Below are positions 18,740 through 26,832 of a stretch of DNA of 64,000 nt, in pieces. The stretch comes from Opitutaceae bacterium (GTDB taxonomy: Bacteria; Verrucomicrobiota; Verrucomicrobiia; Opitutales; Opitutaceae): positions 1-64,000 of the forward strand of contig JANQKV010000031.1 of the NCBI GenBank assembly GCA_028280945.1, in the 5' to 3' direction. Position 1 is the stretch's first letter, and each line of letters starts with the position of its first letter. The notes beneath the pieces were generated by a model, which saw only the letters and a program-made list of their open reading frames with translations, searched no databases and was not told the origin of the DNA. The translations under genes and the position numbers were made by a program.

Positions 18740-20524
18740 TTAGTTCTGTTCAAGTAGTTCAGTGGGGTCTTCCGGGAGGAACGGATTACCCTGTGGTTCC
18801 CGATAGCCTGGCATATCCGAGCGCCGCATGTTCATGTCGCGAATCATGCGGGGATCGAAGACCTCTTCGACCGGCGCGCCATCGGCCGATACGGTTTTGG
18901 CGGTGATAAAGATCAGGAGGTTTCGTTTCTCTTCGTTGACATTGTTGGAGCGGAAAAGCCGGCCCAAACCCGGGATTTTCCCGAGCACCGGCACCCGGCT
19001 CTCTCCGTTCTGAGCATTGGACTCCACGAGACCACCGATACCCATGGTGTAACCGTCTCGAAGGGAGACTTGGGTCACCGCTTTGCGCGTCGCGATAATG
19101 GGGATCTGCGCCCCACCGGCTCCACCGAAGCTGGTGACACCGTTTTGACTGCTGACCTCCGGTTCGACGGTGAGTTTGATGAAGCCTTGAGCGTTCACTT
19201 GGGGAGTTACCTTCAGGAGGATACCCACCGGGCGATACTCGAAGCCGCTCACCTCAAACGTGCCACGCTCGGCGTTGTAAGTGTAGTTGGGGATGGGAAA
19301 CTCAGAACCAACATTGATTTGGGCCTCGGTATTGTTGAGCGTCACGACCGTGGGGTTGGAGACGAGCCTCGTGTCGTTTTGGGTCTGCAGGGCGGAAAGG
19401 ATGACATTAAACTGAGACGCTGAAAACACCGCCGTGTCCGTCCGGGTGGTGCCGCCCAAATTGACCAGATTGTTGAGCTGGGTGACGGTGTCGGTGAGCT
19501 CTGACGTGTCGGTGATGGTGTCCGTAATGCTGACCGAGTCCTGAACGGAGTTGCCCACCGTGCTGGAGATCGTGCTTTGGTTGGCAATGGTGGTTCCCGC
19601 ATTTTCCGTGGTAATGGAAGAAGTCAGGGTCGTGTCCGAAGCATTGGTCTGGTTGGTAAGATTGCCCGTTTCGGAAACCCGTTCTCCCAGTCGCCCGGTG
19701 GTGTTCGTCGAGTCGGTGGTGTTTGAGAGGTTGTAGGTATTGCCCGAGCTGGAGTCGTAGACCCGGTCAAAGGGACCCGCGGACAGCTGAACCCCGGAAA
19801 GGGAGGCCCAGTTCACCCCGATGTCCTTCACATTGCGATCGGTGACCTCGACAAACTTGGACTCGATCATCACCTGGTCCGTCGCCTTGTCCAACTGCTC
19901 GATGATCGGACGGATCTTGCTCAGGCGGGAAGGTCGCTCGGTGATGACAAGTGCATTGCTGCGCGTGTTGACCACGATTCGCCCACCAACCGAGGAGTCG
20001 ATGAGGGGCTCAACCGAACCCTGAATATCGGCGGCAAGCGCGTAGTTGATGATGAACACATCCGTGGTCACCGGCTCCTGCAACAGGGACTCCTGGCTGA
20101 CAATTTTGATGATGTTGCCCTCCTCAACGTAGGTGTAGCCCACCGGGCCAAGGACAACCTCGAAGATCTGCCTCCAGGTGACGTCCCGCAGCTTGATCGA
20201 CGTGTTCCCTTGCAGTGAATCCGGGATGACAAGGTTCAGCTCAAAAAGGTCAGCGACATTGCGCAGAATATTGCGAATCTCTTCATCCGGAAAATCAACC
20301 GAGAGGGTGTCAGTGCCGCGGGCCATCGACGACGCGCTGTCGGTATCCGCGATCACCACGGTCGGATCCTGTTCAACCGCTGGCGGTGGTTCGTCCATGG
20401 GAGCGACTGGCATTTCTGCCACCGGAGCATCCATGGGAGCGGTGGGGTCAGACTGTTCCTGGCCGGCGACGGGTCCGACGACAAAAGCGGCGGAGAGGGT
20501 GAAAGCTGCGATTTGAGTCCTCAT
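18740..20524 (-). CDS. Secretin, PilQ/GspD superfamily
   Basis: A 594-residue outer-membrane secretin. Signal peptide at the N-terminus, a Pro/Ala-rich stretch (about 25-65), an STN-like domain (about 70-150; SVDFPDEEIRNILRNVADLF), one N1-type domain (about 160-225; NTRSNALVITERPSRL) and a C-terminal secretin domain ending in VPVLGKIPGLGRLFRS and LLIFITAKTV. An unusual Ser/Thr/Asn-rich insert of about 100 residues (about 255-355) interrupts the secretin region. It would form the pore for a type IV pilus or type II-like system. ATG at 20524 overlaps the upstream stop by four bases. Whether it is pilus or secretion type cannot be told from this gene alone. Confidence 0.9.
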   Translation of the reverse strand: MRTQIAAFTLSAAFVVGPVAGQEQSDPTAPMDAPVAEMPVAPMDEPPPAVEQDPTVVIADTDSASSMARGTDTLSVDFPDEEIRNILRNVADLFELNLVIPDSLQGNTSIKLRDVTWRQIFEVVLGPVGYTYVEEGNIIKIVSQESLLQEPVTTDVFIINYALAADIQGSVEPLIDSSVGGRIVVNTRSNALVITERPSRLSKIRPIIEQLDKATDQVMIESKFVEVTDRNVKDIGVNWASLSGVQLSAGPFDRVYDSSSGNTYNLSNTTDSTNTTGRLGERVSETGNLTNQTNASDTTLTSSITTENAGTTIANQSTISSTVGNSVQDSVSITDTITDTSELTDTVTQLNNLVNLGGTTRTDTAVFSASQFNVILSALQTQNDTRLVSNPTVVTLNNTEAQINVGSEFPIPNYTYNAERGTFEVSGFEYRPVGILLKVTPQVNAQGFIKLTVEPEVSSQNGVTSFGGAGGAQIPIIATRKAVTQVSLRDGYTMGIGGLVESNAQNGESRVPVLGKIPGLGRLFRSNNVNEEKRNLLIFITAKTVSADGAPVEEVFDPRMIRDMNMRRSDMPGYREPQGNPFLPEDPTELLEQN

Positions 20525-21033
20525 GGCGTAGAATTGGGAATGATCGGACGGGTGACCTCGGCCGCGCCGAGACGAAGGGTGAAGCTGGTGGATTCGATGC
20601 GACTGATGATGAGCGTGTAGCGCTCGCCATCGAAGATGATGGGGAGCTCGTCGCCCACCCGGACCCGTTTCTGGCCAAACAGCAGGAGCGGCTGACCGCC
20701 GAGCATGATGGAGCCGGACGGGTTGATTTGTGGGGCGATCGTTTCGAGAAGATCGTAGACGCTGGCGGGAGCCGCCTGAACCAACTCACCGGGATCGGCA
20801 ACGGGAGCGGTAAAAAGGTCGTCTTTCGGTTTCAGGCTGTTCGGGAAGAACGGATTATTCCATTCCGGGTCCAATTGCGGCTGCTCCGGAGGTGAAATGA
20901 ACCGGTTGGCGTTTTCAACGGTCGGCTCACGGCGTTGGGGGGGCAGAATATCCGACCGTTGTGCCGGGAGCGATGTCGCGACAACCATGCCGGCCAGAGC
21001 CAAGACCGAAAAACGTGGAAACGAGGAGTTCAT
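20521..21033 (-). CDS. Exported protein in the PilP position of the pilus-like operon
   Basis: A 170-residue protein with a signal peptide (FSVLALAGMVVATSLPAQ), a proline-rich disordered middle (about 25-75) and a compact C-terminal beta domain (about 90-165; GSIMLGGQPLLLFGQKRVRVGDELPI). The layout (signal, linker, small beta domain) and the position between PilO-like and secretin genes match PilP/GspC-type proteins that link the inner-membrane complex to the secretin. Sequence alone does not prove it. Both ends overlap neighbours by four bases (ATGA). Confidence 0.6.
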   Translation of the reverse strand: MNSSFPRFSVLALAGMVVATSLPAQRSDILPPQRREPTVENANRFISPPEQPQLDPEWNNPFFPNSLKPKDDLFTAPVADPGELVQAAPASVYDLLETIAPQINPSGSIMLGGQPLLLFGQKRVRVGDELPIIFDGERYTLIISRIESTSFTLRLGAAEVTRPIIPNSTP

Positions 21034-21602
21034 GAGCGTCCCAGCAGGGCTAAGTCGAGAGTGACAACGAGCAGCGGATCAGTGGGATCCGCTCTCTGAG
21101 ATTCGAGGCCCCGGGCGGGTGAAATGTTGGCGGAAACAAACTGCACGATTCGCCCTCCTTCCTCCAGATTCTGCAGCAGGCTAAGGATCTGCATGTAGGT
21201 GCCCTCGACCGAGATCGTGTAAGGCACAGTCAGATATTCACGGGGTTCCCTGCTTTCCGCCACGATGCCTTGCCGAATGTCAACCAACGTCAGACCGAGT
21301 TCCTGCTCCAGCCGATAGAAGAACTGCAGATTCGTCGCCAGGGCTCCCGGATTGATCGACTTCGATTCCAGCACTTCGACGGCCTGGTTTAAGGTGGCGA
21401 GATGATCCTCAAGGTCGGCCGAATAACGCAGGTTGTTTTTCAAACGACTGCTCCGGTCCTGCAGTTCGACGAGCTCCGACTCCAATGTCGCCACGGATCC
21501 CCGGCGCGTAAAGGTAAGCACCAGCAAAACGAATGCGAGCACACCGCAACCGACCCCGATCGGATGTTTGCGAACAAATGCAATGATTGCCGATAAATCC
21601 AT
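21030..21602 (-). CDS. PilO-like inner-membrane protein
   Basis: A 190-residue protein with a short cytoplasmic start, one transmembrane helix (about 15-33; GVGCGVLAFVLLVLTFT), a coiled coil (about 40-85; LESELVELQDRSSRLKNNL) and a periplasmic ferredoxin-like domain (about 95-190; VPYTISVEGTYMQILSLLQNLE). This is the classical PilO architecture, including the YMQILSLL-type helix. It would pair with the PilN-like protein to form the alignment complex. The gene starts five bases after the PilN-like stop. Confidence 0.72.
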   Translation of the reverse strand: MDLSAIIAFVRKHPIGVGCGVLAFVLLVLTFTRRGSVATLESELVELQDRSSRLKNNLRYSADLEDHLATLNQAVEVLESKSINPGALATNLQFFYRLEQELGLTLVDIRQGIVAESREPREYLTVPYTISVEGTYMQILSLLQNLEEGGRIVQFVSANISPARGLESQRADPTDPLLVVTLDLALLGRS

Positions 21603-21607
21603 GACCT

Positions 21608-22228
21608 CTATTCCTCCTCGCTCAGCGGCATCTGAATTTCCATGTTAAGCAGGCCCGTGCCGGTGTTTCGCACCAAACTGGTCAAGGATGCGTCGTCAAA
21701 AATCGGGGAGAGCTGTTCATCGCCATTCAGCAATTCAACCAGACCGGAAGCGTAACCACTCGCCTCGTCCGGGGTGCCGGATACGGTTCCTCGCAGGGAA
21801 AAAACCCCGTCCCGCCAATCAACCACTTCGATGATGATGTTCTCCGGCAGGATTTCCCCCAAACGGAGCAGGAACTCTGAAGGCGCAATCCGACGATCAA
21901 CAAACTCCACCACTTCAGTGATCTTTTTTTCCTGGGCCCGAAACTCTTGAAACTTTTTTACCGCCTCCGCGCTCGGTCGGCTGTCCTCCTCGATCTCTTG
22001 CGTAAGCTGAGCGGCTTGGCTGCGCAGGTTATAGAGCTGCAGCTCCTGATTGGCAAAATTGAGGGCAATGCCGGCCGCGACCACCGCAGCAATACTGTTG
22101 ATGAAAAACGAAGTCCGGATCGGCTTGACGTCGGGCAGTCCGTCGGAGTTGCGGAAGTCGAGATGCCAGGCCGGCACCTTCACCGCCTTGGACTCACCCT
22201 TCTTCGACTTGGTCAGTTTCGACAGCAT
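21608..22228 (-). CDS. PilN-like inner-membrane protein
   Basis: A 206-residue protein with a cytoplasmic N-terminus (about 1-40), one transmembrane helix (about 42-62; SFFINSIAAVVAAGIAL), a coiled coil (about 65-115) and a periplasmic domain (about 120-206). PilN proteins bind PilM through their N-terminal tail and pair with PilO. The start overlaps the end of the upstream pilM-like gene by 35 bases. The match is by architecture and gene order more than by residues. Confidence 0.68.
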   Translation of the reverse strand: MLSKLTKSKKGESKAVKVPAWHLDFRNSDGLPDVKPIRTSFFINSIAAVVAAGIALNFANQELQLYNLRSQAAQLTQEIEEDSRPSAEAVKKFQEFRAQEKKITEVVEFVDRRIAPSEFLLRLGEILPENIIIEVVDWRDGVFSLRGTVSGTPDEASGYASGLVELLNGDEQLSPIFDDASLTSLVRNTGTGLLNMEIQMPLSEEE

Positions 22229-23243
22229 CGTAACGAGGCATTAGACTGAGCACGCCCAGCCATTCGCGGGTGATTTCCATGTCGGCCGTGTCCGCGGAGA
22301 AGGTGATTCCGCGGGATTCAAGCCAGGGTTTGAGATTCATTTCGATGGGGGCGACGCCCATCTGCCCAACAATCACACCTTCCAGCCATCCAAGCTTGGA
22401 GGATAAGTTCGGGCAAATGACATTGCCGATCGACTGACCGGTCTGAACTTCAAAAAACCCGATCGAGGACTGCAATTCGTTGATCAGTCTCGCCACCAGC
22501 TTCGGTCCCATGCCGGTGAAATCGAAGGTATTCGAAAAGAACAGTTTTCTCGCCGATTCCTCGTCCTTCAAACCCAGCTCCTTTTGCACAACCGGGATCA
22601 TCGACTTCAATCCCTGCGGCAACAAACGGGAGGCCAGAAGGCCTTCGTCGGAGACGATGAACGAATAGGCAATGTCCATGTCCAGCTCGAGGACGACAAT
22701 CGGCTGTTTGATCTTCGAAAACTTCAGGTAATCGACGAGTGCCCCGAGGCACGACAAGGTCCCGATCTCCAACCGTTCCGGATAAACGCTTTGCTCAATC
22801 AGATGGTCCTGCACCTCCTGAACCGTTTCGCTCGGCATACCGGCGAAGACGACTTCATTCACCGTCGGATCGGACATGTCATAATCAACGCCATCCCTGG
22901 CATTGATGAGCGCCAGCGAGTAGTCGGCCGGATCGATCCGGAACTGACTGCCTGCGAACTCCCTGATATAGCCATCCTCCTTGATCTTCCGGGCATCGAT
23001 TTCAGCTTGGCGAACCAGCCGTTTTACCGGGTAGACACCGCAACTCGCCATCAACAGACCGTTCGGCGCGTTTTTGGGGAGGAAATGCTCAACGATTTGA
23101 TCCCAACCCTCGTCATCATCGACCTCACATTCCGCAAATGCCTCGATTACCATCGGGGCTTGGTGAGAGTTCGCTCGCATCACCCGCCGGGAATGATCCG
23201 TAAACTCAATAAAGACGCCTTTGGGTTTGGAGGCAAAAAGCAT
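22194..23243 (-). CDS. PilM-like actin-fold protein
   Basis: A 349-residue soluble protein at the head of the operon. No transmembrane segment is visible; alternating strands and helices with GVFIEFTDHSRRV near the N-terminus and PIVVLELDMDIAYSFIVSDEG in the middle fit the two-lobed actin-like fold of PilM (about 350 residues). PilM sits under the inner membrane and binds PilN. Canonical actin phosphate-loop motifs are weak, so the assignment leans on gene order (M-N-O-P-Q). No pilB, pilT, pilC or prepilin gene is adjacent. Confidence 0.6.
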   Translation of the reverse strand: MLFASKPKGVFIEFTDHSRRVMRANSHQAPMVIEAFAECEVDDDEGWDQIVEHFLPKNAPNGLLMASCGVYPVKRLVRQAEIDARKIKEDGYIREFAGSQFRIDPADYSLALINARDGVDYDMSDPTVNEVVFAGMPSETVQEVQDHLIEQSVYPERLEIGTLSCLGALVDYLKFSKIKQPIVVLELDMDIAYSFIVSDEGLLASRLLPQGLKSMIPVVQKELGLKDEESARKLFFSNTFDFTGMGPKLVARLINELQSSIGFFEVQTGQSIGNVICPNLSSKLGWLEGVIVGQMGVAPIEMNLKPWLESRGITFSADTADMEITREWLGVLSLMPRYDAVETDQVEEG

Positions 23244-23537
23244 GCAGGATGGTGGTGATTAAGTCGAAGCAGGTGTCGCAGGATAAAGGCAGGGGCTTCG
23301 CTAAACAGCGACAGCTACTAGGTAAAACTCTTCATCTCATTCCAGCAAGACAAGGCAAAATCCGCTCCTTAAACGCTCGCCAGAAACAATTTACCTTCCG
23401 TTAGCATATCATCGTTTTTTGCGGTTTTGCACCACGCCTGCTTGGCAAAAAACCCGCCCTGGCAGTGGGCGGGTCAGTGATGTACGGATGAATCAACGGC
23501 CGGTAAGACAAATCACATTTATCTCACCAGCAGCAGG
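23244..23537. other. Intergenic region between the pilM-like gene and the small ribosomal protein gene
   Basis: These 294 bases hold no supportable protein gene. The part next to the pilM-like start (23244-23420) presumably carries that operon's promoter, but no clear -35/-10 pair stands out. The part at 23447-23474 holds the terminator of the upstream small gene. Confidence 0.6.
23447..23474 (-). terminator. Rho-independent terminator after the small COX24-type gene
   Basis: On the minus strand, ACCCGCCC and GGGCGGGT form an uninterrupted eight-pair stem around ACTGCCA, followed by TTTTTT. It lies 64 bases after the stop of the 31-residue gene and fits intrinsic termination well. Confidence 0.88.
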
Positions 23538-23633
23538 TTACCAATTACGCTTCTTATGGCGATTGGACTTCAAGCGCTTGCGGCGCTTGTGCTTGTTCAT
23601 CTGGAGACGGCGCTTCTTTTTGAGATTACCCAT
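23538..23633 (-). CDS. AURKAIP1/COX24-domain small ribosomal-type protein (31 residues)
   Basis: An ATG at 23633 opens a 31-codon frame ending in TAA at 23538. The peptide starts [16 protein letters not shown] and ends RHKKRNW, made almost wholly of Lys, Arg, His, Asn and Leu. The [16 protein letters not shown] core is the mS38/COX24 signature; short bacterial versions are annotated as AURKAIP1/COX24-domain proteins and are thought to be small-subunit ribosomal components. The gene is single, with its own terminator downstream (23447-23474). It is too short for most gene finders. No strong SD precedes it. Confidence 0.85.
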   Translation of the reverse strand: MGNLKKKRRLQMNKHKRRKRLKSNRHKKRNW

Positions 23634-23706
23634 GGTGGAAAGTGGAAGATTTGAAGAAAAGAGCCCGCTAAACTGCGATTCGCACTTCTTTCTGTAAAGC
23701 GCGAAT

Positions 23707-26700
23707 TCAGTCGAGCGTCACCACGCATTGGTTCTCCGTAAAAACCAACTGGGCTTTCACATCCGATTCCGGAATTTGGGTCATTCTCGCCAAAACCATT
23801 CGGTAGACTTCGAGCTGCGAGCGATGACGGTCTGTCGCCGCCGCCAGGTTATCGGCGCAATCAACCGTATCGGTTTTAAAATCAACCACCGTCGCGTGTC
23901 TCACCCGACCGGCTGCATCCCGTTCCAGAATCACGCGATCAAAGATTCCCGAAATCCAGCGATCGCCCAAGGTGAACTCAAACGGCTGTTCTCGCCACAG
24001 TTCCACCGCCTCCCGGTCCCCCCGCTGGAAAACCGACTGCGCCGCCGGAGCCGCAACCGTGGCCAACACCAGCTCGATCCAATCTCGGGGAATCTCTCTT
24101 CCCTCCCATGCCTCCACCGAAACGGACTCGCTGAATTCGTCAGACCACGTGACCTCGGCCAACAATCCGTGGACCACGCTGCCACGTTCCGCCGCGTCCA
24201 TACGCCCGGGTTCGAACAAACCGCCTGCCCTGATCGAGGAAACGGATCTCTCGGTCGCAGTCTGTCCCCGACGACGCCGGCGACGACGATCCCCGGCCAA
24301 TGGTTTCGATCCCGCAACCAGCTCGCTGCTGCCCTGCTCTTCGGCCTCGATTTCCTGAAACCAACTCGCATCACCCCGCCGCCACTCGGAACCCAACGCC
24401 GCATCCAACAATCGGGGATAATTCTTCGAACGGCTGCGACCCACCGTTTCGAATATCAAGTGCAGGGCCCGTTTCGCCCGCGTCATGGCCACGTAGAGTT
24501 TGCAGAGCGCCTCGTATCCCGCCTCGGCGACATCCTCCTCCATCTGGTCGGCCAGGACCGGGTCCATCTCGGCCATCGCCTTGCCCGGCAGGTCGAGCAC
24601 CCAGTCGACGGACCGTTCAGCGTTGCGATGAACGGCCAGTCCCCGTCGCCGCAGGGCAACGCTGTTGCCCTGCAAGTCCGGAAGAATCACCACGTCGAAC
24701 CCAAGTCCCTTGGCTTTGTGCACGGTCATGACGCGCACCACACCCGGCGACTCAGCCTCCCGCAGTGAGTAGGTCTCGGTCCAGGCCAGAAACTCATCCA
24801 CGTCACGGGAACCGGTTTCATCAAAAACCCGCGCCGCGTCGATCAGCTGCCGACTGCGGAGGCGACTGAAATCCCCTTCTTTCTCGATACAAGGCTCCAT
24901 CCGTTCAACCCACCGTGCCAGGGCTCCGGCAAACCCGTGGGCGTGAACGTCCTCCAATACCCCCCGAGCCACGTCAGCCGCACCGGACCATCCCAGTTCC
25001 CTCAATCGATCAGCCACGGGAGTCATCCTGACCGCCTCCTCCGCAAAGGAATCTCCCGGATGGGCGGCCCAACGCAACAGTGCCAGCAACGCGCACGTGA
25101 AAGGATTGTCGTAGGCGATCTGCAGATCACTTTCCGCCACCGCCGGCAGTCCACCCTCACTGCGCAAATACTCGGCCAGCTCGGCCCCGGTCTGGTTGGT
25201 TTGCACCAATACCGCCACGGTCAACCCCCGGCGCACGGCCTCGATTGACCGCAATACACCCAGCGTCTCCGCCCACCGGGCCGCCTGATCCTCGACCACA
25301 TGCACCGCGGCAAAGCCCGACAGCTCCCTCCGGGCCGGCTCGTGATCCCGCCACTCTTGTATCCACCTATCAACGACAACGGGCGGCACGATTTCACCCA
25401 AGGCTCCGCCGTCACCCATCACCTGGTTCACCATCTCGATAATCGGCCCGGCGGAACGCCATGACTTGGCCAGGTGCTGCTCCGCGACCGCTCCGGGCTG
25501 CGCAGCGTTGTAGTGCTCAAATATCTCCCGGAACAACCGCGCATCGCCCCCGCGCCAGCCATAAATGGCCTGTTTGACATCCCCGACGTAAAAGAACGTG
25601 CGCGCGGCTTCCGGATCCTGCACCGCCTCGTCGATCAACTCGTGCAGGATTCTCCACTGCTCCCGGCTGGTGTCTTGAAATTCATCCAACAGCCAATGAT
25701 CGAACCGGGCGTCCAGTCGCCAGTTCATCAGCAGCCTTCGTTCAGCCGCGTCAGACATGGCCCCAACCGGCTGCAACAAGCGCTGCACGTCCGCAAAGGT
25801 CAGCCGCCCCGCCCGCCGGACCTCGCTGTCATACTTTTCTTCATACAACCTCACCACCGCATGGATTCCCCGCGTGATTTCCAGTTTGCGGTTGTATTCC
25901 GCGGCCAGGATCGCCTGCACCACGCCCGCCAGGTCCCGACCGGCCTTCGGCTCGAAGGAGAACTTTTTACCTCCCACCGGCATCTCCGCCGGGCCGGCCT
26001 GCAAGGCATCCCAAAACTTCAGCACATTTGCCACCGGAGTGTTGGCCGGTCGTGGAAGGGTCGATCCCGCCTCCCATTCCTCCATGGCGGCGAGAAATCC
26101 CTCCATCACGCCCCGTTGCTTTTCATTAAATGCCTCCCACGGCAGCGACGACCGGCATTTCTCCAAGGCAGTCGCCAAGGCGGGAGCATCACGGAGCCAA
26201 CGGTTGCCCTCCGGCCAAATTCGCTGCGGATTTCCCCACACTGACGCATCGGGTGCCACCCGGAAAGTCTCACCGTGTTCATCCAAAAACACATCGAGGC
26301 GTCGTTGCAGTGCCTTCTCCTCCACCCCATAAGTCGCCCGCTTGAACGCCTCGATGAAATCCTGCCGGGCCGATTCCCCGGCGACGCCGGTGTTAAACAG
26401 CATCGACAGCACCCGTCGCCGGGCCTGTTGAGCCTGCCCCTCCTCCAACAGCTCAAATTCTCCGCCCAATCCCAACTCCAGCGGAAAGGCCCGCACCATC
26501 CGGGAAAAGAACCCATCCATCGTGCCGAGATTCAACTGCGGCATTTTGTCCACCATCGACCGGAGCAGGGGCAGAAAATCATCCGCCGCCATCTCCGGTC
26601 GTCCGATTTCGACGCCAAGCCGAACTGCTGCATCCCGGTCCGCTGCCGCGAACGCCAACCGCGTGAGAATCGCATCGAAAAACTCCCCGGCGGCTTTGCG

Positions 26701-26832
26701 CGTGAACGTCAGCGCCACCACCCGCTCGGGAGCGGCCCCGGCCGCAAGCAGCTTCACGAATCGCGTGGTCAGGGCATAGGTCTTTCCGGACCCCGCCGAG
26801 GCCAGGATCATCAGGTGTCCCCACTCACTCAC
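23707..26832 (-). CDS. UvrD-type helicase/nuclease, AddA-like subunit
   Basis: A 1,041-residue superfamily 1A helicase with a C-terminal nuclease. Walker A is ASAGSGKT (Lys17), motif Ia [11 protein letters not shown], motif [11 protein letters not shown], motif [14 protein letters not shown], motif [11 protein letters not shown]. Near the C-terminus [10 protein letters not shown] is the PD-(D/E)XK nuclease core. With its partner it would resect DNA double-strand ends for recombination. GTG at 26832 is preferred because CAGGAGG sits six bases upstream; an ATG at 26862 lacks an SD. The start overlaps the end of the AddB-like gene by eight bases, so the two are one transcription unit. Confidence 0.9.
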   Translation of the reverse strand: MSEWGHLMILASAGSGKTYALTTRFVKLLAAGAAPERVVALTFTRKAAGEFFDAILTRLAFAAADRDAAVRLGVEIGRPEMAADDFLPLLRSMVDKMPQLNLGTMDGFFSRMVRAFPLELGLGGEFELLEEGQAQQARRRVLSMLFNTGVAGESARQDFIEAFKRATYGVEEKALQRRLDVFLDEHGETFRVAPDASVWGNPQRIWPEGNRWLRDAPALATALEKCRSSLPWEAFNEKQRGVMEGFLAAMEEWEAGSTLPRPANTPVANVLKFWDALQAGPAEMPVGGKKFSFEPKAGRDLAGVVQAILAAEYNRKLEITRGIHAVVRLYEEKYDSEVRRAGRLTFADVQRLLQPVGAMSDAAERRLLMNWRLDARFDHWLLDEFQDTSREQWRILHELIDEAVQDPEAARTFFYVGDVKQAIYGWRGGDARLFREIFEHYNAAQPGAVAEQHLAKSWRSAGPIIEMVNQVMGDGGALGEIVPPVVVDRWIQEWRDHEPARRELSGFAAVHVVEDQAARWAETLGVLRSIEAVRRGLTVAVLVQTNQTGAELAEYLRSEGGLPAVAESDLQIAYDNPFTCALLALLRWAAHPGDSFAEEAVRMTPVADRLRELGWSGAADVARGVLEDVHAHGFAGALARWVERMEPCIEKEGDFSRLRSRQLIDAARVFDETGSRDVDEFLAWTETYSLREAESPGVVRVMTVHKAKGLGFDVVILPDLQGNSVALRRRGLAVHRNAERSVDWVLDLPGKAMAEMDPVLADQMEEDVAEAGYEALCKLYVAMTRAKRALHLIFETVGRSRSKNYPRLLDAALGSEWRRGDASWFQEIEAEEQGSSELVAGSKPLAGDRRRRRRRGQTATERSVSSIRAGGLFEPGRMDAAERGSVVHGLLAEVTWSDEFSESVSVEAWEGREIPRDWIELVLATVAAPAAQSVFQRGDREAVELWREQPFEFTLGDRWISGIFDRVILERDAAGRVRHATVVDFKTDTVDCADNLAAATDRHRSQLEVYRMVLARMTQIPESDVKAQLVFTENQCVVTLD

